This document shows, one piece after another, positions 50,001 to 62,000 of a stretch of 64,000 nucleotides of DNA. Under the pieces are notes generated by a model. The model searched no databases, was not told the origin of the DNA, and saw nothing but the letters and a program-made list of their open reading frames with translations. Every line of letters begins with the position of its first letter. Position 1 is the first letter of the stretch. Both the position numbers and the translations under genes were made by a program. The stretch comes from Allolobophora icterica (Eukaryota; Annelida; Clitellata; Crassiclitellata; Lumbricidae), in the NCBI GenBank assembly GCA_963556255.1, contig OY744616.1, positions 33,329,116 through 33,393,115 of the forward strand. Direction: 5' to 3'.

Positions 50001-53000
50001 TTTACCTGACCTTGCCTGTTTGCCTGTCCAGTTTTAAGTTCACTGGCCTATAGTAGTCTGGGTATACATATCCTTAATATATTTTTGTTAATATGGTCAC
50101 GTCTACTGCTCATTGAATTCTACAGTCCAATGCGTGCGTCATGTCTCACCTGACCTTGCCTTGTTTCCCTGTCCGGTTTTAAGCTCTATACAAGGTCGTA
50201 TATACTGTGCAATTTATAAGCTACAGAAACTTAATGGCCTGACCGCGTGGTGTTTACGTGTCCAGTTTTAAGTTCTACGCGCGGTCAATCTGCTGCGCAA
50301 TTTATCAGCTACAGAAACTTAATGGTCTGACCGTGCCTTGTTTACATGTCCAGTTTTAAGCTCTATACACGGTCAATCTAAGTACACACGTTCACAATTT
50401 CTGTGTCATACAAATACAGCTACACAATATTATAACTATACTATGCATTTAGTTTTTATCTTCGTATCATCGTTCATCATATCATTGTTCATTTTCCTCG
50501 CTTTCACTACATCATCCAACTTCTGATGCTGCTGGCTCCAGGTCGAGCAATCAGATGGAATGAAAAGTTTGGCTTGTTTTCGAGGATTGCTTTTCCGATG
50601 ATACGTCACGCAGTAGCACAGGTGGCTATTCATTCGTCACCAGGCTTTCATCATAGCATAGTATCTTAAACAACACAAAGAAACATGGATAATATCATGC
50701 TCATTAATCTAAGTTCTACTTCTAACACTTTATGCTACGTATAATCTTAAGCACGATCTCATGCATCTTCGTCCATGTACGCTCGAGATAAGCCATCTGC
50801 TAAGGCGTGATGTTTCCCGGGGATGTAATTAACATCAATATCATATCTCTGAATGGCTAGAGCCCAACGAGTCAATCTTGGATTTGTATTTGACATTGTT
50901 TGAAGCCATTTTAGACAATTGTGATCAGTATAAACAAGAACTTTCGCCCCGTAGGTGTACTGTTGGAAATGGTTTATGGCCCAAATTACACATAACAGTT
51001 CCCTTTCTACTGTGCTCATTTTAGCTTCTCGATCAATGAGCTTCCTACTGGCGTAGCTGATGGGTTTTTCGATCTCGTTGTCATCTTTCTGTAGTAGTGC
51101 AGCACTAAGACCCGTTCCTGACGCGTCGCATCTCAGAATGAAAGGCTTTCTTACATCTGGTGGAATGAGAAACAGTTCCGATGTAAGTTCTTGCTTCAGC
51201 AAGTTAAATGCACTTTCTTCTCTTGGTGTCCACTTAACACGGTCTGGTTTGTCTTTTCTTGTCAACTCTGTCAATGGGGCAACTATTTCCGCAAAGTTCG
51301 CAAGATGGCGCCTATAGAAGTTCGCCAAACCTAGGATTGCCCTTACTTGTCTCTTAGTCTTAGGGATGGGATAATCTTTAATAGCTCTTATTTTGTCTGG
51401 ATCTGGCTTAATCAGACCCTTCTCCAGCACGTGCCCTAAAACTTTGATTGATCGTTTGCCAAATTGACATTTCTGAAGTTTAACTGTCAGATTGGCCTGT
51501 CTGAGTCTCGTCAAGACGTCTCTTACGTTTTGAATATGGGTTCCCCATGTTTTCGAGAACACAATAATATCATCCACATGGGCGGCTGCATAATTTTCAG
51601 CCCCCTTCAGCACTTGATCAGCTAGTCTTTGAAATGATTTTGACGCATTTCGTGTCCCATTAGGCATCACGGTGTACTCGAACAATCCAAACGGAGTTCG
51701 AAAAGCTGTATATTGTCGACTTTCCTCTTCTAGTTCTACTTGATAGAACGCTTGCTGTAGATCGAGCCCTGTTATATGCACTGATCCAGCTGCTCGTTCT
51801 AAGATGTTCCTCATGTCACTTGCAGGATATTCATCCGGAACTGTGATGCTATTGACTGCCCTCAAATCTGCACATATTCTTATCGACTTATCCTTTTTGG
51901 TTACGCATACTATAGGACTGGCATATGGCGATGTGGACTCTTGTATGAGACCATCCTCTTGCATCTGTTTTATTTGCTCATGCACTTTGTCCTTGAGGCT
52001 TTCCGGTATTTTGTACAGTTTAGGTGCTATGGGCTTTTCTGTAGTTACCTTTATCTTATGCTTAATGAGCCCTGTCCTTCCTAGTTTGTCTGAAAACCTA
52101 TCCTTAAATTCTCTTATGAGGTCCTTCATTTGACTTTCTTGCTCTGGCGTTAAGTGCTCAACATCACCCCATGTGTCGCCACTGTCATCATCTATGACTG
52201 GTAAAGTCTCATATTCTTCGCTTGGTGGATCCGCAGTTAAAATTAGATTTACACTCGGTAGCAGTCCACTTCCTGGCCTACTAAACCATTTTCTCAAAAG
52301 GTTTATGTGATAGACCTTAAGACCTTTTTCTGTCTCAATCTCATAATTTACGTTTGACAGCTTCCTCGTGACTGTGTATGGACCTTCCCATTTGGCTAAC
52401 AATTTATTTTCTGTGCCATGCCTTAATAGCAATACTTCTTCACCTGAGTCAAACTGTCGTTCTGATGACTGTTTATCGTAATACTGTTTCGCAGATTTAC
52501 GTGCCTCTTTAGCATTCTCTATAGCTAGTTCTGCGCATCTCTTCATGTGAGTTTGCGTCATGGTTAAATAATCAACGACACTTCTTTTCGGTGTTGGCCC
52601 TTCGAGCTGTCCTGTCCATGCGTCTCTCAGTACTTGCAATGGTCCTCTGACGTCATGAGAATAAAGCAACTCGAATGCTGAAAATCCTGTCACTGTTGAT
52701 GGAATCTGCCTGCAGCTAAATGCTAAGAATGGCAGTGCAGCGTCCCACGTTCTCGCTTCTTCGCTCGTTACTTTCTTCAGCATGTCTCTCAAGACTCTTA
52801 TGGTGCGCTCAGCGCTTCCTGCTGTTTCATGATGCTCCACTGTGGAAAAGATTGGGCTAATGCCCAGTAACTTCTCCAAGCCTTGTACCAATTGGTTCTT
52901 AAAATGTGTACCATTGTCTGATATTATGTACTTAGGTATTCCTACTCTTGAGAAAACCTCTACTAGCGCTTTACAAATTTTCTCTGCCTTCATGGTTCCT

Positions 53001-56000
53001 AGAGGTATAAATTCTACCCAGTGAGTCATCTGATCCACTATAATCAGAACATACTTCTTGCCACTGCTTGAACTAGGTATGATTGGTCCCATTATGTCCA
53101 TTACTAAACTTTGGAACGGAACTTCCACTATAGGTACTTCTTCCAGAGGAACCCTATGGTTCTTCGGCACATTTGCTGTTCTTTGGCAAATCGGACATGA
53201 TCTTACGTAATTGGCTATTTCTTCATCCATTCCAGGCCAGGTGTATTCCCTTCTCAGACATTCTTTTGTAGCCCTCACTCCCCTGTGTCCTGCCCAGTCC
53301 GAATCATGACTTAGTTCCAAGAGCTTCTGTCTGTACTTAACTGGTATCACCAATCTTAGGTACTTGGGTGAATCCTCTATGCTTTCGTGTAACACTGTTC
53401 CTTTCCGTTTGTATAACAAGCCTTTGCTTATTACATATGGAGTGTTCTCCATTTTGGCTTGGTGCCACTTACTTTTCAACGTTTCATCATTCTCTTGCTC
53501 TTGCTTGAATTCCAGCGTATCGATCCCTAGACATGTATCATTCGTACCATTCGTATCATTCGTACTCTGTTGATTAATGATCGAATCTTCCTCCATTTTC
53601 TTCTCTGGTACTGTCTCCTTCATTTGTTCTTTCTCTTTCACTTCATGTTCAATGTGATCACTGTTCACTTTCGGTTTGTTATAGTCCTTAGTCCTGGTTA
53701 CCAACATCGATTGAGGTACCTGATTGTTTTCCTCAGACCCATCAGTATCTTTGTGCTCATCCTGTTGGATGGCTTGCCTTGCCTTACCCAACGCAAAGAT
53801 AGGATCTGTTATGTCTGGGTTTTGCAGAAAGACATCATGTCCCAGTAGGACACCGATGTTCAATCCTTCCACTACCCCTGCCTTGACCGTAATACATCTG
53901 TCTGTTCCAAAATGTGGGGACGAAATTTGAATTTCGGTCACGGCCACCGATTGTACTTCCCCAAACGCACTTAAAACTTTCATGCAACCCTGCTTAACAG
54001 ATGGTTTATCTCTTACAAGATCAGCATTCACCAGAGTGAGCTGCGCGCCTGTATCACGAAGTGCATCTACTGACAAACCGTTTAGCAACAGAGGTACAAC
54101 AAAGTTGTTTTGATATTCAACTATGTTGTCAAGGTTTGACAAGTCGTATACAACGTTAACTCGTGCACTATCGTTAGCTGTGCATTGATTCATCTTATGA
54201 GATTGCGAGCCACACTTATAGCATCCTTGCGGTGATTTCTGCCACTGAGTTGACTTGTAAGCATTATCATATCTAGTGTTGTGTTTGCTTTGGCCATTGG
54301 TTTGCTTTTGCGCCTCACCCTCTGTTTTACCCTTTGTTCCCTGCGTGTTCTGCATGTTTATGCCAACCTCCGCAGTTGCTGGCTTAGGCTTAGTCCATGG
54401 CTTGCGTTCAAAAGCAATACCTCTCTTAGCTTCTTGCATGCATTCAAAATGAAGATCTGCATACTTAGCTACTTCTTTTGAGTTCCTAGGCCGTCTAGCT
54501 TCAACAAAGAATTTTATTTCATTTGGAAGTGATTCTCTTAGCCTTTCTGCTAGCACATCATCTTTTAAACGTTCAAAGTTTGCTATCTCTTTAGCTTCTA
54601 AATAGTACTCCTGCACATCGCTCAACCTGCATAGGAACTGAGCGTATGTTTCTTTTCCAACCCTATGCATTGTCTTGAATTTATCCAAGTAAAACCTGGG
54701 ATTCATTTGACATGCAGCCAAGATTTCTGCTTTGATTCTTTTAAAGTCCCTACAGACATCATACGATAGGCGATTGTAATGTTGCCTTAGAGTTTAGTTC
54801 AATAGAGAAGGAAGTAATTTTGCCCATTCAGCCTGATCTATGTTATGAAATCGGGCCACCTTTTCAAAAGAATGGAAATATGCAAATGCATCTTCATTCT
54901 CATGCATAACAGGCAAGAAGTTAGTTGCCTTAGATCTACTTACTCCAACTCTACTTTCGTCGTTGCCGTCATCACTCGAGTTTTTTTGAAGCAAACCCAA
55001 TTGTGCTTTTTCTCTAAGCAACGTCAATTCCATTTCCATTCGATCTTTCTCTATTCTCGCTTTTCGTTCTGCAGCTTCCGTCTCTGCTCTCGCTCTTCGT
55101 TCTGCAGCTTCCGCTTCTGCCAGAACTCGTCTTTCCTCAGCTCGGATCAGTTCAAGCTTTATTCTGCTATCGCTGAACCCGATCTGTTCGCCTTCACTGT
55201 CTTCTACCATTCCTTCCTCTTCTTCTGCAGACGAACCTTCGTTTCCATCTTTTCTCTCATGCCTCCTCTCATACTGTTTCAATCTTCTAATCATTTCTTT
55301 CTTCTCAAGCCCAATCGGCTGAATGCCTCTAAAGGTACATTCTTCTTCCAATTCCTTTCTCTTCAAAGACTCAAAATCTTTAAGTAGGCTTCCACTCGCC
55401 ATTTCTTAAGATTAACGGTTACAAACTGTTACAATAGAGTTCTATTTACTATAACGATACTCTATTCAACATGCAATACAAACACTTCAAAATAATGCTT
55501 AGGTTTCTGTCGCTCAAAAGCCGAAATTCCTAGCACCCTCCGTACATCAACTACTGTCAAATTATGAAACACCTGCTTTACATCAATTACTATCAAAGTT
55601 CCAAACCGGAATCTGCTCACCCGACCGATTATTTCTTTTCTTCAAATCGTGTTCCAGGTTGATCATCCGCTCCGCGTTTGCCTTTGTGTAGTCCGCTAGA
55701 TGTCTTTCCTCTCCGTTGAAGACCGTCCTCTGTTTAGGTTCGCCCTCCGGATGATTGTTCGTCGTCGGTCTGCCTTCCATGCACCTCGCCGCCAGACGTC
55801 GCTCTTTCCCGTTGTTTGTCAGCAGTCTTTTCTGATCCCTCCGGTAGATTCGTCGTCCTCGGTCCGCTTGCGTGCAATTGGTCAGATGCCGCTCTCTTCC
55901 CTTGTTGATCAATCTCTCTTCCGATCGTGCTCTTGATCGTCCGTTGTTGACAGTCTATCGTCTCTGCTGTTCTTTCTTCGGTTGATCGTTCCAGCGTTCC

Positions 56001-59000
56001 TTCGTCGTTTCGCGTGCTGGCACGATGTAATGTTTTTAAAGATGACTGGCGTGGTACTGAGCGCCAATCACCTTGTGCAAAAACAGTTGGATGGTGGCCA
56101 GCGGTGTTACTCAGGCGTCTCTTCGGGGGATTCTCCTTTGCGTGGTTCGTAACGACTCGAAGGAACGACGCTGTTGCTTCGTTTTACGATTTTATTGTAT
56201 GACGACAAATTCTCAACAATGTATTACAGCGAGACTAGACTGTCATTACAACGTCTCTGTACCCTGAGAAACCTTCTGGCTAACTTCTCTCTTGGTGAGT
56301 CTTCGCTGCCGTTTCTCAGAGTCCCTGCACTTCCCTTTCCCCTAGCTTATATATCTTCATGGCTACCTTGCGCAAGATCAGTTGGTCATTGCGCAAGACC
56401 TTATTTATCTCCCTTTCTCCCAATTGTGCACGTCTTCCTTTCTTGTTTATCCTCATTGACATTGCGCAAGCCCTATCTGGAATTTCGCAAGACCCCTATC
56501 CATGTTTATTTCTATATGCATGAACTGCGCAATTTAAGTCCTATATCTGGGTCATTCCAGATCAACATGTTTATGTCTACATGATCATCTCTACTGCGTG
56601 CATCTATGCCATTGGTCAAGTCCTACGTGTTTACCTGACCTTGCCTGTTTGTTTGTCCAGTTTTAAGTTCACTGGCCTATAGTAGTCTGGGTATACATAT
56701 CCTTAATATATTTTATGTTAATATGGTCACGTCTACTGCTCATTGAATTCTACAGTCCAATGCGTGCGTCATGTCTCACCTGACCTTGCCTTGTTTCCCT
56801 GTCCGGTTTTAAGCTCTATACAAGGTCGTATATACTGTGCAATTTATAAGCTACAGAAACTTAATGGCCTGACCGCGTGGTGTTTACGTGTCCAGTTTTA
56901 AGTTCTACGCGCGGTCAATCTGCTGCGCAATTTATCAGCTACAGAAACTTAATGGTCTGACCGTGCCTTGTTTACATGTCCAGTTTTAAGCTCTATACAC
57001 GGTCAATCTAAGTACACACGTTCACAATTTCTGTGTCATACAAATACAGCTACACAATATTATAACTATACTATGCATTTAGTTTTTATCTTCGTATCAT
57101 CGTTCATCATATCATTGTTCATTTTCCTCGCTTTCACTACATCATCCAACTTCTGATGCTGCTGGCTCCAGGTCGAGCAATCAGATGGAATGAAAAGTTT
57201 GGCTTGTTTTCGAGGATTGCTTTTCCGATGATACGTCACGCAGTAGCACAGGTGGCTATTCATTCGTCACCAGGCTTTCATCATAGCATAGTATCTTAAA
57301 CAACACAAAGAAACATGGATAATATCATGCTCATTAATCTAAGTTCTACTTCTAACACTTTATGCTACGTATAATCTTAAGCACGATCTCATGCATCTTC
57401 GTCCATGTACGCTCGAGATAAGCCATCTGCTAAGGCGTGATGTTTCCCGGGGATGTAATTAACATCAATATCATATCTCTGAATGGCTAGAGCCCAACGA
57501 GTCAATCTTGGATTTGTATTTGACATTGTTTGAAGCCATTTTAGACAATTGTGATCAGTATAAACAAGAACTTTCGCCCCGTAGGTGTACTGTTGGAAAT
57601 GGTTTATGGCCCAAATTACACATAACAGTTCCCTTTCTACTGTGCTCATTTTAGCTTCTCGATCAATGAGCTTCCTACTGGCGTAGCTGATGGGTTTTTC
57701 GATCTCGTTGTCATCTTTCTGTAGTAGTGCAGCACTAAGACCCGTTCCTGACGCGTCGCATCTCAGAATGAAAGGCTTTCTTACATCTGGTGGAATGAGA
57801 AACAGTTCCGATGTAAGTTCTTGCTTCAGCAAGTTAAATGCACTTTCTTCTCTTGGTGTCCACTTAACACGGTCTGGTTTGTCTTTTCTTGTCAACTCTG
57901 TCAATGGGGCAACTATTTCCGCAAAGTTCGCAAGATGGCGCCTATAGAAGTTCGCCAAACCTAGGATTGCCCTTACTTGTCTCTTAGTCTTAGGGATGGG
58001 ATAATCTTTAATAGCTCTTATTTTGTCTGGATCTGGCTTAATCAGACCCTTCTCCAGCACGTGCCCTAAAACTTTGATTGATCGTTTGCCAAATTGACAT
58101 TTCTGAAGTTTAACTGTCAGATTGGCCTGTCTGAGTCTCGTCAAGACGTCTCTTACGTTTTGAATATGGGTTCCCCATGTTTTCGAGAACACAATAATAT
58201 CATCCACATGGGCGGCTGCATAATTTTCAGCCCCCTTCAGCACTTGATCAGCTAGTCTTTGAAATGATTTTGACGCATTTCGTGTCCCATTAGGCATCAC
58301 GGTGTACTCGAACAATCCAAACGGAGTTCGAAAAGCTGTATATTGTCGACTTTCCTCTTCTAGTTCTACTTGATAGAACGCTTGCTGTAGATCGAGCCCT
58401 GTTATATGCACTGATCCAGCTGCTCGTTCTAAGATGTTCCTCATGTCACTTGCAGGATATTCATCCGGAACTGTGATGCTATTGACTGCCCTCAAATCTG
58501 CACATATTCTTATCGACTTATCCTTTTTGGTTACGCATACTATAGGACTGGCATATGGCGATGTGGACTCTTGTATGAGACCATCCTCTTGCATCTGTTT
58601 TATTTGCTCATGCACTTTGTCCTTGAGGCTTTCCGGTATTTTGTACAGTTTAGGTGCTATGGGCTTTTCTGTAGTTACCTTTATCTTATGCTTAATGAGC
58701 CCTGTCCTTCCTAGTTTGTCTGAAAACCTATCCTTAAATTCTCTTATGAGGTCCTTCATTTGACTTTCTTGCTCTGGCGTTAAGTGCTCAACATCACCCC
58801 ATGTGTCGCCACTGTCATCATCTATGACTGGTAAAGTCTCATATTCTTCGCTTGGTGGATCCGCAGTTAAAATTAGATTTACACTCGGTAGCAGTCCACT
58901 TCCTGGCCTACTAAACCATTTTCTCAAAAGGTTTATGTGATAGACCTTAAGACCTTTTTCTGTCTCAATCTCATAATTTACGTTTGACAGCTTCCTCGTG

Positions 59001-62000
59001 ACTGTGTATGGACCTTCCCATTTGGCTAACAATTTATTTTCTGTGCCATGCCTTAATAGCAATACTTCTTCACCTGAGTCAAACTGTCGTTCTGATGACT
59101 GTTTATCGTAATACTGTTTCGCAGATTTACGTGCCTCTTTAGCATTCTCTATAGCTAGTTCTGCGCATCTCTTCATGTGAGTTTGCGTCATGGTTAAATA
59201 ATCAACGACACTTCTTTTCGGTGTTGGCCCTTCGAGCTGTCCTGTCCATGCGTCTCTCAGTACTTGCAATGGTCCTCTGACGTCATGAGAATAAAGCAAC
59301 TCGAATGCTGAAAATCCTGTCACTGTTGATGGAATCTGCCTGCAGCTAAATGCTAAGAATGGCAGTGCAGCGTCCCACGTTCTCGCTTCTTCGCTCGTTA
59401 CTTTCTTCAGCATGTCTCTCAAGACTCTTATGGTGCGCTCAGCGCTTCCTGCTGTTTCATGATGCTCCACTGTGGAAAAGATTGGGCTAATGCCCAGTAA
59501 CTTCTCCAAGCCTTGTACCAATTGGTTCTTAAAATGTGTACCATTGTCTGATATTATGTACTTAGGTATTCCTACTCTTGAGAAAACCTCTACTAGCGCT
59601 TTACAAATTTTCTCTGCCTTCATGGTTCCTAGAGGTATAAATTCTACCCAGTGAGTCATCTGATCCACTATAATCAGAACATACTTCTTGCCACTGCTTG
59701 AACTAGGTATGATTGGTCCCATTATGTCCATTACTAAACTTTGGAACGGAACTTCCACTATAGGTACTTCTTCCAGAGGAACCCTATGGTTCTTCGGCAC
59801 ATTTGCTGTTCTTTGGCAAATCGGACATGATCTTACGTAATTGGCTATTTCTTCATCCATTCCAGGCCAGGTGTATTCCCTTCTCAGACATTCTTTTGTA
59901 GCCCTCACTCCCCTGTGTCCTGCCCAGTCCGAATCATGACTTAGTTCCAAGAGCTTCTGTCTGTACTTAACTGGTATCACCAATCTTAGGTACTTGGGTG
60001 AATCCTCTATGCTTTCGTGTAACACTGTTCCTTTCCGTTTGTATAACAAGCCTTTGCTTATTACATATGGAGTGTTCTCCATTTTGGCTTGGTGCCACTT
60101 ACTTTTCAACGTTTCATCATTCTCTTGCTCTTGCTTGAATTCCAGCGTATCGATCCCTAGACATGTATCATTCGTACCATTCGTATCATTCGTACTCTGT
60201 TGATTAATGATCGAATCTTCCTCCATTTTCTTCTCTGGTACTGTCTCCTTCATTTGTTCTTTCTCTTTCACTTCATGTTCAATGTGATCACTGTTCACTT
60301 TCGGTTTGTTATAGTCCTTAGTCCTGGTTACCAACATCGATTGAGGTACCTGATTGTTTTCCTCAGACCCATCAGTATCTTTGTGCTCATCCTGTTGGAT
60401 GGCTTGCCTTGCCTTACCCAACGCAAAGATAGGATCTGTTATGTCTGGGTTTTGCAGAAAGACATCATGTCCCAGTAGGACACCGATGTTCAATCCTTCC
60501 ACTACCCCTGCCTTGACCGTAATACATCTGTCTGTTCCAAAATGTGGGGACGAAATTTGAATTTCGGTCACGGCCACCGATTGTACTTCCCCAAACGCAC
60601 TTAAAACTTTCATGCAACCCTGCTTAACAGATGGTTTATCTCTTACAAGATCAGCATTCACCAGAGTGAGCTGCGCGCCTGTATCACGAAGTGCATCTAC
60701 TGACAAACCGTTTAGCAACAGAGGTACAACAAAGTTGTTTTGATATTCAACTATGTTGTCAAGGTTTGACAAGTCGTATACAACGTTAACTCGTGCACTA
60801 TCGTTAGCTGTGCATTGATTCATCTTATGAGATTGCGAGCCACACTTATAGCATCCTTGCGGTGATTTCTGCCACTGAGTTGACTTGTAAGCATTATCAT
60901 ATCTAGTGTTGTGTTTGCTTTGGCCATTGGTTTGCTTTTGCGCCTCACCCTCTGTTTTACCCTTTGTTCCCTGCGTGTTCTGCATGTTTATGCCAACCTC
61001 CGCAGTTGCTGGCTTAGGCTTAGTCCATGGCTTGCGTTCAAAAGCAATACCTCTCTTAGCTTCTTGCATGCATTCAAAATGAAGATCTGCATACTTAGCT
61101 ACTTCTTTTGAGTTCCTAGGCCGTCTAGCTTCAACAAAGAATTTTATTTCATTTGGAAGTGATTCTCTTAGCCTTTCTGCTAGCACATCATCTTTTAAAC
61201 GTTCAAAGTTTGCTATCTCTTTAGCTTCTAAATAGTACTCCTGCACATCGCTCAACCTGCATAGGAACTGAGCGTATGTTTCTTTTCCAACCCTATGCAT
61301 TGTCTTGAATTTATCCAAGTAAAACCTGGGATTCATTTGACATGCAGCCAAGATTTCTGCTTTGATTCTTTTAAAGTCCCTACAGACATCATACGATAGG
61401 CGATTGTAATGTTGCCTTAGAGTTTAGTTCAATAGAGAAGGAAGTAATTTTGCCCATTCAGCCTGATCTATGTTATGAAATCGGGCCACCTTTTCAAAAG
61501 AATGGAAATATGCAAATGCATCTTCATTCTCATGCATAACAGGCAAGAAGTTAGTTGCCTTAGATCTACTTACTCCAACTCTACTTTCGTCGTTGCCGTC
61601 ATCACTCGAGTTTTTTTGAAGCAAACCCAATTGTGCTTTTTCTCTAAGCAACGTCAATTCCATTTCCATTCGATCTTTCTCTATTCTCGCTTTTCGTTCT
61701 GCAGCTTCCGTCTCTGCTCTCGCTCTTCGTTCTGCAGCTTCCGCTTCTGCCAGAACTCGTCTTTCCTCAGCTCGGATCAGTTCAAGCTTTATTCTGCTAT
61801 CGCTGAACCCGATCTGTTCGCCTTCACTGTCTTCTACCATTCCTTCCTCTTCTTCTGCAGACGAACCTTCGTTTCCATCTTTTCTCTCATGCCTCCTCTC
61901 ATACTGTTTCAATCTTCTAATCATTTCTTTCTTCTCAAGCCCAATCGGCTGAATGCCTCTAAAGGTACATTCTTCTTCCAATTCCTTTCTCTTCAAAGAC

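Noticed and set aside
51060..54481. Plus-strand frames inside the Gmr1-like interior (and their copies at +6,630)
   Set aside because: Antisense shadows of the long polyprotein frame.
55583..55912. 109-codon frame in the retroelement leader
   Set aside because: Low complexity and no domain; lies in the untranslated leader. The same holds for 62213-62542.
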